In this document: positions 54,366-63,613 of the stretch, piece after piece
How the letters are laid out: every line of letters begins with the position of its first letter
Numbering within the stretch: position 1 is the stretch's first letter
Source: Pseudomonadota bacterium
Lineage (GTDB): Bacteria; Myxococcota_A; UBA796; UBA9615
Assembly: GCA_024229515.1 (NCBI GenBank)
Contig: JAAESI010000072.1
Location: 1 to 64,000, forward strand
Direction: 5' to 3'
DNA: 64,000 nucleotides
Notes under the pieces: generated by a model
What the model was told of the DNA's origin: nothing
Databases searched by the model: none
What the model saw: only the letters and a program-made list of their open reading frames with translations
Translations under genes and position numbers: made by a program

Positions 54366-57300
54366 ATGAACCGCATCTCCCCCCTCTGTTCGGCCGCCCT
54401 CGTGGTGGCCGTCGCGTTCGCTCTCCCGACCCTCGCTTCGGCGCAGTTGGCGGGTCCGAACGTCTTTGGCTACACGATCGACGCCACCACGATCGACTAC
54501 GTGACGGTGCCGTCCTCGGAAGTGCCCCTGGGCGATCCGCTGTTCGGCTTCGGCGACGACGACGAGGAGACGGTGACGCTTCCCTGGGCCTTCCCCTGGT
54601 ACGGCGTCGACTACACCAGCGTCACCATCGGAGCCAACGGCGGCATCAAGTTCGTCGCCGGCGACGTCGGCCTCGGCAGTTGCCTGCCGGCGTCCTTCGG
54701 CGCCCCCGACATCGCGGCCCACTGGGACGATCTCGATCCCTCGCTGGCGGCCCTCCTGGGGCTCGGCGGCATCTACGCCTGGGAAGATGCGGCCAACGGC
54801 CGGTACGTCATCGCCTGGGAGGACATCGAGCACTACAGCTTCCTCCCCACCGGGGACGGCGCCAGCTTCCAGATCCACCTGTACCCCTCCGGCAACGCCG
54901 AGATTCACTACCTCGACCTGCAGATGGGCGACCCCACCTACAACGACGCGGTCTCCGCCACCATCGGCATCCAGGACGTCGCCGGCTCCACGGACGATGA
55001 GCTGCAGCTGTCTTGCGACACCGCCGACCCCACCCTCCAGGGCACGGCCATCGTCATCTCCGGCTGCGACGACCTCGACGGGGACGGCTTCTGCAGCCCC
55101 GCCGACTGCGACGATGGCGACGACACCATCTACCCCGGCGCCGAAGAGATCTGCGACGACGGCATCGACGACGACTGCAACGGCGTCGACGAGCTGTCCG
55201 ACAACGACGCCGACACCTACACCGACGTGCTCTGCGGCGGCGACGACTGCGACGACGACGACGACACCCTCAACCCCGGCATCGACGCGGATGGGGACGG
55301 CTACTCCATCTGCGACGACTGCAACGACGACAACGGCATCGGCGCGTTCATCAACCCCGGTGAGGAGGAGGTCTGCGACGACGGCGTCGACAACGACTGC
55401 GACGGCGACATCGCCATCGGCGACGAGGACGGCGACACGTACACCAACGAGGCGTGCGGCGGCGACGACTGCGACGACTCCGATACGGCCATCAACCCCG
55501 GCGTCGACGGTGACTCCGACACGTTCAACGTGTGCGTCGAATGCGACGACACGGACGCGGCCATCAACCCGGACGCCGAAGAGATCTGCGACACGATCGA
55601 CAACAACTGCGACGAGATCATCGACGACGTGGACGAGGATCTGGACGGCGAGTCCCCGTTCGCCTGCGGCGGCGACGACTGCGATGACACCGACCCGCTG
55701 CTCAGCCCCAACTACGACGGCGACAGCGACGGCAGCGACTCCTGCAGCGACTGCGACGACGACGACGACACGGTCTCCCCCATCGCCGTGGAGCTGTGCG
55801 ACGGCATCGACCAGGACTGCGACGGCCTCGACGACGGGCAGGACTTCGACACCGGCAGCGGCGTCTCCCCCATCGAGACCTCGGACTCCGGTCCCACCGT
55901 CGCCATCGTCGACAACTCGACCGTGACCTCGACGCTGGCCTTCTCCAGCGCCAGCACCGCGATCGTCGACCTCGACGTCGCCCTCGACATCACCCACAGC
56001 TGGGACTCGGACCTGACCGTCTCGATCGCCTCGCCCGCGGGCACGAGCGTCATCCTGTTCGACAGCGTCGGCGGCAGCGGCGACAACTTCACCGATACCG
56101 TGCTGGACGACGAGGCGGTCGACCCCATCGCCGGCTGCACCACCACCTGCGTGCCGTTCACCGGCAGCTGGATCCCGCAGGAGCTGCTCGCCGCGTTCGA
56201 CGGTGAGGACCCCAACGGCGACTGGATCCTCTCGGTGGCCGATGGCGCCGGTGGCGACCAGGGCACGGTGAACGACTGGAGCCTGACCTTCGAGTTCGCC
56301 TCCCCCGACGACGTCGACATCGACGGCTGGGTGAACACCTGCGGCTTCCCCTTCGGCGACTGCGACGACACGGACGCGACCATCTACCCCGGCGCGCTGG
56401 AGACCTGCGGCGACAGCATCGACCAGGACTGCGACGGCATCGACCAGACCGGGGACGAGGACACCGACGGCTACATCGACGCGACCTGCGGCGGCGACGA
56501 CTGCGACGACAACGACTTTGACATCAACCCCTCGATCGACGGTGACAGCGACGGCAGCAACGTCTGCGAGGACTGCGACGACGCCAACGCCGACAACTTC
56601 CCGGGCAACCCCGAGACCTGCGACGACGAGCTCGACCAGGACTGCTCGGGCGCCGACGACATCGGCGACGAGGACGGCGACGGCTACATCAACGAAGCGT
56701 GCATCGGCGGCGACGACTGCGACGACACCGACGCCTTCTTCAACCCGGGCCTCGACGGCGATGAGGACGGCAGCAACTTCTGCGAAGACTGCAACGACAG
56801 CGACGACCTCGCCTCACCGGACTTCGACGAGATCTGCGGCGACTTCCTCGACAACGACTGCAGCGGCGTGGCCGACGACGGCGGCGACGAGGACGGCGAC
56901 GGCTTCACGGTCTGCGATGACTGCGACGACGACGACGCGACGGTGAACCCGGACGCGGCTGAGATCTGCGACGACGGCCTCGACAACGACTGCCTCGACG
57001 GGGACCTCCTCAGCGACGTCGATGGCGACGGCTACACCAACGACCTGTGCGGCGGCGACGGGGACGACTGCGACGACAACGACGCGGACTACAACCCCGG
57101 CGCGGACGAGGCGTGCGACGGCATCGACCTGAACTGCGACGGCGACACTACGTCGGTGGACCTGGACGAGGACGGCTACTTCGACATCGCCTGCGGCGGC
57201 ACCGACTGCGACGACGACGCCACCGGCATCCACCCGGACATCCCGGAGCTGTGCAACGGCGTCGACGACAACTGCGACGGCGAGCTGCACCCCGACGGTG

Positions 57301-57725
57301 AGGCCGACGAGGACGAGGACGGCGTCCCGGTCTGCGACGGCGACTGCGACGACACCAACTTCGACATCGGCCCCAACGCCCCGGAGCTGTGCGACGGCCT
57401 CGACAACGACTGCGACGGCGAGATCGACGACGGCGTCATCCGCGATGGCGACAGCGACGGCCACGAGCGCGAGGCCTGCGGCGGCGACGACTGCGACGAC
57501 GCCAACGAGAACGTCAGCCCGACCTCGGTCGAGGACTGCGCCGACGGCATCGACAACGACTGCGACGGCATCGCGGACGCCGACGACGAGAACTGCGACT
57601 TCGGTGGCGGCACCGACTGCAGCGACTGCAACAGCAGCTTCGCCGGTCAGAACCGCAGCGTCGGCGCGATGGGGCTGCTCATGCTGGGCCTGCTCGGCCT
57701 CCGCCGGCGGCGCCCGATCGCGTAG
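54366..57725 (+). CDS. Large MopE-repeat / P-domain surface protein with MYXO-CTERM-like tail
   Basis: 1119 residues. A signal peptide (ALPTLASAQ) is followed by a nidogen-like beta domain (GIKFVAGDVGLGS, then VIAWEDIEHYSF and FQIHLYPSGNAEIHY). A first block of about five MopE-type Asp/Cys repeats follows, and then a proprotein-convertase P-domain (about 505-645; DITHSWDSDLTVSIASPAGT, then DPNGDWILSVADGAGGDQGT). A second block of about nine repeats and a tail CSDCNSS + hydrophobic run + RRRRPIA complete it. It is probably a metal-binding, surface-anchored protein. AAGGAA precedes the ATG at 54366. Confidence 0.88.
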   Translation: MNRISPLCSAALVVAVAFALPTLASAQLAGPNVFGYTIDATTIDYVTVPSSEVPLGDPLFGFGDDDEETVTLPWAFPWYGVDYTSVTIGANGGIKFVAGDVGLGSCLPASFGAPDIAAHWDDLDPSLAALLGLGGIYAWEDAANGRYVIAWEDIEHYSFLPTGDGASFQIHLYPSGNAEIHYLDLQMGDPTYNDAVSATIGIQDVAGSTDDELQLSCDTADPTLQGTAIVISGCDDLDGDGFCSPADCDDGDDTIYPGAEEICDDGIDDDCNGVDELSDNDADTYTDVLCGGDDCDDDDDTLNPGIDADGDGYSICDDCNDDNGIGAFINPGEEEVCDDGVDNDCDGDIAIGDEDGDTYTNEACGGDDCDDSDTAINPGVDGDSDTFNVCVECDDTDAAINPDAEEICDTIDNNCDEIIDDVDEDLDGESPFACGGDDCDDTDPLLSPNYDGDSDGSDSCSDCDDDDDTVSPIAVELCDGIDQDCDGLDDGQDFDTGSGVSPIETSDSGPTVAIVDNSTVTSTLAFSSASTAIVDLDVALDITHSWDSDLTVSIASPAGTSVILFDSVGGSGDNFTDTVLDDEAVDPIAGCTTTCVPFTGSWIPQELLAAFDGEDPNGDWILSVADGAGGDQGTVNDWSLTFEFASPDDVDIDGWVNTCGFPFGDCDDTDATIYPGALETCGDSIDQDCDGIDQTGDEDTDGYIDATCGGDDCDDNDFDINPSIDGDSDGSNVCEDCDDANADNFPGNPETCDDELDQDCSGADDIGDEDGDGYINEACIGGDDCDDTDAFFNPGLDGDEDGSNFCEDCNDSDDLASPDFDEICGDFLDNDCSGVADDGGDEDGDGFTVCDDCDDDDATVNPDAAEICDDGLDNDCLDGDLLSDVDGDGYTNDLCGGDGDDCDDNDADYNPGADEACDGIDLNCDGDTTSVDLDEDGYFDIACGGTDCDDDATGIHPDIPELCNGVDDNCDGELHPDGEADEDEDGVPVCDGDCDDTNFDIGPNAPELCDGLDNDCDGEIDDGVIRDGDSDGHEREACGGDDCDDANENVSPTSVEDCADGIDNDCDGIADADDENCDFGGGTDCSDCNSSFAGQNRSVGAMGLLMLGLLGLRRRRPIA

Positions 57726-57738
57726 CGCAGCGAATCGC

Positions 57739-57744
57739 TAGGAT
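57739..57744 (+). promoter_or_regulatory. TAGGAT -10 box, 6 bases before the second P-domain gene
   Basis: TAGGAT then CGGGGC then ATG at 57751. Confidence 0.45.
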
Positions 57745-57750
57745 CGGGGC

Positions 57751-59247
57751 ATGCGTGCCCTGCTCCTGTCCGTCGCGTCGTCCCTCCTGCTGATCCCCGC
57801 GGCGGCCCACGCCGGCTGCAGCGACGGTGATGGCGACGGGTTCGAGCCCGGCGGCTGCGCGGAGCCGACGGACTGCAACGACGACGACGACACGATCTAC
57901 CCGGGCGCGCCCGAGGCCTGCGACGGCATCGACAGCGACTGCGACGGCATCGACGACGAGGACGATGTGGACAGCGACGCGATCGCCGGACCGACGATCG
58001 TCGACGGCAACACGCCGTTCCTGCAGATCCAGGACAACAACACGATCACCGACACCGTCACGATCACCGGCGCCTTCGGTCCCGTCACCGACCTCGACGT
58101 CACGCTCCAGGTGTTCCCCGACATCGCCTCGGACCTGGTCATCACCCTGACCTCGCCCGACGGCGTCACCGTCGAGCTCATCTCGGCCACCGGCGGCTTC
58201 GGCGACACCTTCAACGGCACCACCCTGGACGACGAAGCCGACCTCGCGCTGAGCGACGGAGCGAGCGACTGGAACGGCACCTACCGCCCCGTCGGCGACC
58301 TCAGCGACTTCGACTACGGCCCCGCCAACGGGGACTGGACGCTGTCGGTCCAGGACGCCGTGCTCAACTTCGCCGACGGCATCTGGAACCAGTGGGCGCT
58401 CGACATCGATACCCTCGACATCGTCGACGACGACGGCGACGGCTTCATCGCGTGCGGCGACTGCGACGACACCAACGGCACCATCAACCCCGACGCGCTC
58501 GAGATCTGCAACGACAGCATCGACCAGGACTGCGACGGCGACGACACCGACGGTGACTTCGACGGCGACGGCTCGGTCGACGACGGTGACCTCGACGGCT
58601 CCGACTTCTGCACCGACTGCGACGACAACGACGACAACGTCTTCCCCGGCGCTGCCGAGGTCTGCGACGACGCCATCGACCAGGACTGCGACGGCTTCGA
58701 CACCGACGGTGACGTGGACGGCGACGGCAGCATCAACGCCGCCTGCGGGGGCACCGACTGCGACGACAACGACCCCGACGCCTACCCCGAACTGGACGCC
58801 GACGGCGACGGCTCCAACTCGTGCGAAGACTGCGACGACGGCGAGGCGCTGATGTCGCCCGACCTCCCCGAGAACTGCAGCGACGGCCTCGACAACGACT
58901 GCGACGGCGACTTCGACGGCAACGACACCGACTGCGCCGGGGATGACGACGACTCCGCCGGCGACGACGACGACGCGACCGACGACGACGACTCCGCCGG
59001 CGACGACGACGACGACGCAACCGACGACGACGATTCGGCCGGCGACGACGACGACGCAACCGACGACGACGACGCAACCGACGATGACGACGCGACCGAT
59101 GACGACGACGCAACCGGCGACGACGACGACTCCGCCGGCGACGACGACGGCTGCGACGACTGCTCCTCGTCGATCCTCGGCGACGGATCGGCCGCCGCTT
59201 TCGCCACCCTCATGGCCCTCGTGGCGATCCGCCGGTGCCGCCGATGA
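57751..59247 (+). CDS. P-domain / MopE-repeat protein with Asp stalk and MYXO-CTERM-like tail
   Basis: 498 residues, a shorter paralogue of its upstream neighbour. It has a signal peptide (LLLIPAAAHAG), one MopE repeat and a P-domain (about 75-220; VFPDIASDLVITLTSPDGVT, then GPANGDWTLSVQDAV). Three or four MopE repeats follow, and then a ~70-residue Asp stalk (GDDDDSAGDDDDATD-type). The tail is CDDCSSS + hydrophobic run + RRCRR. The stalk sits immediately before the C-terminal anchor, mirroring its place after the lipobox in the lipoproteins. Its stop overlaps the phosphatase gene (ATGA). Confidence 0.87.
   Translation: MRALLLSVASSLLLIPAAAHAGCSDGDGDGFEPGGCAEPTDCNDDDDTIYPGAPEACDGIDSDCDGIDDEDDVDSDAIAGPTIVDGNTPFLQIQDNNTITDTVTITGAFGPVTDLDVTLQVFPDIASDLVITLTSPDGVTVELISATGGFGDTFNGTTLDDEADLALSDGASDWNGTYRPVGDLSDFDYGPANGDWTLSVQDAVLNFADGIWNQWALDIDTLDIVDDDGDGFIACGDCDDTNGTINPDALEICNDSIDQDCDGDDTDGDFDGDGSVDDGDLDGSDFCTDCDDNDDNVFPGAAEVCDDAIDQDCDGFDTDGDVDGDGSINAACGGTDCDDNDPDAYPELDADGDGSNSCEDCDDGEALMSPDLPENCSDGLDNDCDGDFDGNDTDCAGDDDDSAGDDDDATDDDDSAGDDDDDATDDDDSAGDDDDATDDDDATDDDDATDDDDATGDDDDSAGDDDGCDDCSSSILGDGSAAAFATLMALVAIRRCRR
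58936..59150 (+). repeat. GAC-rich tract encoding the second Asp stalk
   Basis: Repeated GACGACGACGAC-x-x units with alternating TCC/GCA/ACC spacer codons form a coding minisatellite with a ~15-21-base unit. Confidence 0.7.
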
Positions 59248-59711
59248 CGCGGGTGTTGATGGTCTGCTTGGGCAACATCTGCCGCTCGCCGACCGCGCAC
59301 GGGGTCTTCCGGGACCTGGTCCGTGAGCGCGGGCTGCAGCAGCGGATCGACGTCGATTCCTGCGGCACCTCCAGCTACCACAACGGCGAGGGCGCGGACG
59401 CCAACATGGTGCGTGCGGCCGCCGAGCAGGGCATCGATCTGAGCGACCTGCACTCCCGCCTCCTGGTCCGCTCCGACTTCCACGACTTCGACCTCATCGT
59501 CGTCATGGACGGCAGCAACGAACGCAACACGGAGGCGCTCCGGCCGGCCGGCAACGACACCCCCGTGGTCCGCTTCATGGACTTCGTGCCGGACGCGCCC
59601 AGCCGAGACGTGCCCGACCCCTACTACGGCGGCATGGATGGCTTTCGGAACGTCGTGAACCTCATCCGCGCCGGATGCGGCCCCCTCCTGGATCACGCGC
59701 TCACGCTGTGA
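59244..59711 (+). CDS. Low-molecular-weight phosphotyrosine phosphatase-family protein
   Basis: 155 residues. The P-loop is CLGNICRS (Cys8, Arg14), directly after the first strand MTRVLMV. The general-acid Asp is in DPYYGG near the C-terminus. The length is normal. Bacterial members of this family paired with fructosamine-kinase homologues are known to act on ketosamine phosphates, and this gene overlaps a fructosamine-kinase gene (GTGA). A deglycation role is therefore as likely as tyrosine dephosphorylation. The ATG at 59244 overlaps the stop of the P-domain gene. Confidence 0.9.
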   Translation: MTRVLMVCLGNICRSPTAHGVFRDLVRERGLQQRIDVDSCGTSSYHNGEGADANMVRAAAEQGIDLSDLHSRLLVRSDFHDFDLIVVMDGSNERNTEALRPAGNDTPVVRFMDFVPDAPSRDVPDPYYGGMDGFRNVVNLIRAGCGPLLDHALTL

Positions 59712-60538
59712 TCACGTCGATCCTCGCCGAGCTCGGCCACGACCCCGCCCGCTGCCGCACCACGCCCCTGCACGGCGGCGACATCCACGCCGCGTGGCGG
59801 GTCGATCCCCCCGAGGGCGCCCCGTTCTTCGTCAAGGCCAACGCCTCGCCCCGGCCCCGGTTCTTCGAGCTCGAAGCAGACGGACTCGCCGCCCTCGCCG
59901 CCGCCGCGTCCCCGACCCTCGCCGTCCCCGAGGTCCTGGGCTGGAGCGACCGGCACCTGGCGCTGGCGTGGATCCCCCAGGGGCGCGGGCCCGACCCCAG
60001 CCCACGACTCGGCGCCGGCCTCGCCCAGTTGCACCGAACCACCGACGCCACCTTCGGGTGGCCCAAAGACAACTGGATCGGCTCACTGCCCCAGAGCAAC
60101 CAACGGCACGCCGACCTTGCTGCCTTCTTCGGCCAGGAGCGGCTCCGCTTCCAGGCGCAGCACCAGGGCAAGGGGCTCCAGGCCCGCATCGACCGCCTCT
60201 GCGAGCGCCTCCCGGACCTGCTCCCGGACGAACCGCCGGCGCTGCTGCACGGGGACCTCTGGGGAGGCAACTGGACTTCGGACGCCAGCGGGACGCCCTG
60301 GATCTACGACCCCGCCGTGCACTACGGGTGCCGGGAAGCGGAGCTCGCCTTCACCCGCCTCTTCGGCGGCTTCCCCGGGTCCTTCTACGATGCCTACAAC
60401 GAGGCGTGGCCGCTGGAGCCCGGCTTCGACGAGCGGGTCGACCTGTGGAACCTCTACCCCCTGCTGGTCCACGCCAACCTGTTCGGGGGCGGCTACGCGG
60501 GCCGCGTGGACGCCATCACGAGGCGCTTCGGGGGCTGA
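59708..60538 (+). CDS. Fructosamine/ribulosamine 3-kinase family protein
   Basis: 276 residues. An aminoglycoside-phosphotransferase-like fold shows the catalytic motif LLHGDLWGGNW, the DFG-equivalent YDPAVHYG, and the N-terminal ATP-site Lys in FFVKANAS. Family members phosphorylate protein-bound ketosamines so that the sugar is released; many bacterial ones prefer ribulosamines or erythrulosamines. The GTG start at 59708 overlaps the phosphatase stop by 4 bases, forming a compact deglycation module. Confidence 0.9.
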   Translation: MITSILAELGHDPARCRTTPLHGGDIHAAWRVDPPEGAPFFVKANASPRPRFFELEADGLAALAAAASPTLAVPEVLGWSDRHLALAWIPQGRGPDPSPRLGAGLAQLHRTTDATFGWPKDNWIGSLPQSNQRHADLAAFFGQERLRFQAQHQGKGLQARIDRLCERLPDLLPDEPPALLHGDLWGGNWTSDASGTPWIYDPAVHYGCREAELAFTRLFGGFPGSFYDAYNEAWPLEPGFDERVDLWNLYPLLVHANLFGGGYAGRVDAITRRFGG

Positions 60539-60614
60539 TTCCAACCTGGGACAATCGAAGACACTCCTCGCCCACCCCCCATGGGAAACCGTAGGTGGGG
60601 CGGAGGAGTACGAA

Positions 60615-61698
60615 ATGGGGGACCGATTCGGTCGATTCGATGTGCTGCGGGTGTTGGGCCGCGGCGGGATGTCGTGGACGTGTCTGGGCGAGCTCCAGGG
60701 TCCGCGAGGATTCCGCAAGCGCCTCGCCATCAAGCGGCTTCACGAGAGCCTGCTGAGCAGCGACGAGGCGCGCGCCCGCTTCGATGCCGAGGCCCGCGTC
60801 TGCGGCCTGCTCGAACACAACAACATCGTCCGCGCCTACGAGTACGGCGACGTCGGCAACGAGCCCTACCTGGCGTTCGAGCTGGTCCAGGGGCTCACCC
60901 TGTCCCGCGTACTCGCGGGCCTGGACGCCGCCGATCGCAAGATGGCGATCGGCGCCTCGGTGCACCTGGGGCGCAGCATCGCCAGCGCCCTGAGCTACGC
61001 GCACCGGGTCCGGGACCCCAACGGCCGCGCGGTCCAGATCGTCCACCGCGACCTGAACTCGTCGAACACCCTCATCAGCTGGAACGGCGAGGTGAAGGTC
61101 GCCGACTTCGGCGTGGCCCGACACACCCCCGCGTCGCTGGCCGCCATCCCCGGCGCGATCCGCGGGCGTTTCGCCTACATGGCCCCGGAGCAGGCCGGCC
61201 AGGCGCCCTCGATGCGCGGGCAGATGTATTCAGCCTCGGCGTGCTGCTGTACGAGTGCCTCACGGGGCAGAGCCCGTTCGATGGGTGGACACGGTCGACG
61301 AGTTGCGCGCAGCTCACGGGCGAGGCATCCCGCCGCTGCGCGCGCTGCGATCCCAGACACCGGTCTTCCTGTCGGAGCTGGTCATGTCGTCGCTCGCGCT
61401 GAACCCCGCGGACCGGCCGAACTCGGCCGCCGAAGTCGCCCGCCACCTCCAGGCCGTGAGCCGGCGGATCAACGAGCCCTGCGACGATCTCGCGCTCGCG
61501 GACGTGCTCGGCGCGCTGCGCCATCGGTGGGGCCGCGGGGCCGATCGACCGCAGGCGGGCACCGAGTTGGGTCCCCCGGTGGGAGGTCCAACCCCGCCGC
61601 CAACCCTGGAAGGAATGTCGGTCCCCGGGTCTCGACTCGCCGTGCTCCCATCCACTCCTGGATCCAACCTCGACACATTGGATCCTTCGACTCCTTGA
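60615..61698 (+). pseudogene. Serine/threonine protein kinase interrupted by two 1-base frameshifts
   Basis: The kinase domain starts at the ATG at 60615 (GGAGGA 7 bases upstream) with all catalytic residues: GRGGMSW loop, Lys40, HRDLNSSN (His144-Arg145-Asp146), DFG (164-166) and APE. The frame then breaks. At 61206-61208 (CCC) the coding sequence moves to another frame (LDARADVFSLGVLLYECLTG). At 61283-61285 (GGG) it moves to the third (VDELRAAHGRG, then LALNPADRPNSAAEV, to 61698). Each break is explained by one missing base in a short homopolymer. Restoring both gives one 361-residue kinase. It is either a true pseudogene or a sequencing error. Confidence 0.85.
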
Positions 61699-61753
61699 TT
61701 ACCCCCGTGATACTCTGCTTGATGGGTAAGGAGCCCCCGGAGGGATAGCAGTC

Positions 61754-63613
61754 GTGGCCAACCTCTCCAGTCAACCGCGCCTCGGGGCCGAGGCACGGAC
61801 GGCAGGAAGGGACGCGAGTCGGTCGGAACAGACCGGTCGTCGCGCGGTCGCGCTCCGTCCGGAGCGCATGCTCGCGCGGGGCGTCGACTCGGACCTAGTG
61901 CTCACCGCCTACGGCGAAGGCAGCGCCCGCGAGGTCGTCAAACGGCTGAACAAGCAAGCGCTGCGACGACGCGGAGCGCTGCGACGATTCCTCGACGAGA
62001 TCCGCACCGCCACGTCGGTCCGGGGCACCGGCTTCCTCCCCGCCCGCCGCATCCGGCGCGGCTCGGGCGAGATGGCTCTGGTCATGCCCTGGGTCGACGG
62101 TCCCGACCTGATGACCTTCCTCGTCGAGTGCATGCGGCGCGGTCGGGTGCCCAAGCTGGACGCCACCCTCGCCATCGCGACGCAGATGGTGGAAGCGCTG
62201 GATCAGCTCCACTCCGGCCCCGGAAAGCTCAACCCGCTGGTGCACGGCGCGGTGCAGGCCGAGAACATCCTGCTGACGAGCAACGGCGAGGCGTGCCTCA
62301 TCGACTTCGGCGCCTGCAAGCCGCTGGACGACCTCCCCGACGGACCCCGGCGGGACCTCCGCGCCCTCGGCGAGTTGCTCGCGGCGATGCGGGAAGGCGT
62401 CCTCCCCGGCATGCTCACGCGGGTCGTGCCCGCGCCTGGCGACCTGAGCCCCGGCCAGGAAGCCGGCAGCCCGCGCGAACTGGCGCTGGACCGCATCATC
62501 AGCCGCTGCGTGCATCCGCCCGAGGTGGGTGGGTTCCCGACGGCCCGAGCGGCTCGCAGCGCGCTCAAGGACCTCTCGGACGCGTCGGTGTCCTTCGTTT
62601 CTTCCTCCGCGTTGGCCAGCGAAGTCCAGCTCGTGATGGGCACCCGGCCGGGGGCCCGCGCCCGGTCGTCCCGCCCGCCGTTCGTGCCGATGATCGTGTC
62701 CTGGCTTCCGCCGGCGCTGAAGGCGGCCAGCGCCGAAGTCATCGAGCCCAAGCCGGACGAAGCCGAGGTCACCAGCGACACGAAGGAACTCGCGCAGGCC
62801 CAGGTGGCCTGGTACGGGCAGGCCGACCGAGCTCGGCCCTGGCGCCCCGTCGACGGTCGGTCCCAGAGCCGTCCGGGTTCCACCCGGGACCACGTCGATG
62901 GGGTCAAGTCCACACGGCCGCAGCCGGTGCGAGCGAGCACGATGCCGGGCCGGCGGGTCAAGTCACGCAAGCCGGCGGCGCTGGGGTTCCTGTTGTTCTT
63001 CGCCTTCGCCCTCGCCGGGGCGCTGTTGTTCATGTTTGGCATGCACCAGGGCCGCAAGGGCGCGATGCCGGTCGCGACGGTTCCCACGCCCGTGGTCGTT
63101 CCGACGTCGCCGGCGCCCGCCGAAGCAGCCCCTCCCGTCGCCGAGCCCGAGCCCGAGCCCGTGGTCGAAGCGCCTGCCGCCGTCGTCACCGAGCGGCCGG
63201 CGACCGAGAAGCCGAAGACGGCGCCGGTCGAGCGTCGGCCCGAGCCCGCGGCCAAGAAGCCGACCCCCAAGAAGGAGACGCCCAGGCCCGCCCGCACCGC
63301 GGCCGCTCCGAAGCGCCCCGCGCCGGCTCAGCTGGAGGCTCCGCCCCCCGCGGTCACCACACCCACGCCCGAGCCCGACTTCGTGGTCACCCCGAAGGTC
63401 CCGCCGACGGTGGATTGCAACGTCACGAGCCGTCCGATCGGGGCGAGCGTGAGCATCGACGGCGAGTACGTGGGGCTGACTCCGTTGACCGTGTCGATGG
63501 ACGAGGGGCAGGACATCGTGTCCATCACCGTCTTCCTCGATGGGCACGGCGAGCGCACGAGGAAGTTCCGCCCCAGCAAGAGCGGCGTCCTGAACTTCAA
63601 CCTCGAAGACTAA
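61754..63613 (+). CDS. Transmembrane pseudokinase with PEGA domain
   Basis: 619 residues, GTG start after GGAGGG. The N-terminal kinase-like domain (about 45-285) retains the C-lobe motif LVHGAVQAENILL and IDFGACK (184-186). The HRD catalytic Asp is replaced (His164-Gly-Ala) and the Gly loop is poor. A juxtamembrane region, one transmembrane helix (about 406-432), a Pro/Ala/Lys-rich linker and a C-terminal PEGA domain (about 554-619; CNVTSRPIGASVSIDGEYVG) follow. It is probably a non-catalytic sensor or scaffold partnering the kinase gene immediately upstream. Confidence 0.85.
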   Translation: MANLSSQPRLGAEARTAGRDASRSEQTGRRAVALRPERMLARGVDSDLVLTAYGEGSAREVVKRLNKQALRRRGALRRFLDEIRTATSVRGTGFLPARRIRRGSGEMALVMPWVDGPDLMTFLVECMRRGRVPKLDATLAIATQMVEALDQLHSGPGKLNPLVHGAVQAENILLTSNGEACLIDFGACKPLDDLPDGPRRDLRALGELLAAMREGVLPGMLTRVVPAPGDLSPGQEAGSPRELALDRIISRCVHPPEVGGFPTARAARSALKDLSDASVSFVSSSALASEVQLVMGTRPGARARSSRPPFVPMIVSWLPPALKAASAEVIEPKPDEAEVTSDTKELAQAQVAWYGQADRARPWRPVDGRSQSRPGSTRDHVDGVKSTRPQPVRASTMPGRRVKSRKPAALGFLLFFAFALAGALLFMFGMHQGRKGAMPVATVPTPVVVPTSPAPAEAAPPVAEPEPEPVVEAPAAVVTERPATEKPKTAPVERRPEPAAKKPTPKKETPRPARTAAAPKRPAPAQLEAPPPAVTTPTPEPDFVVTPKVPPTVDCNVTSRPIGASVSIDGEYVGLTPLTVSMDEGQDIVSITVFLDGHGERTRKFRPSKSGVLNFNLED

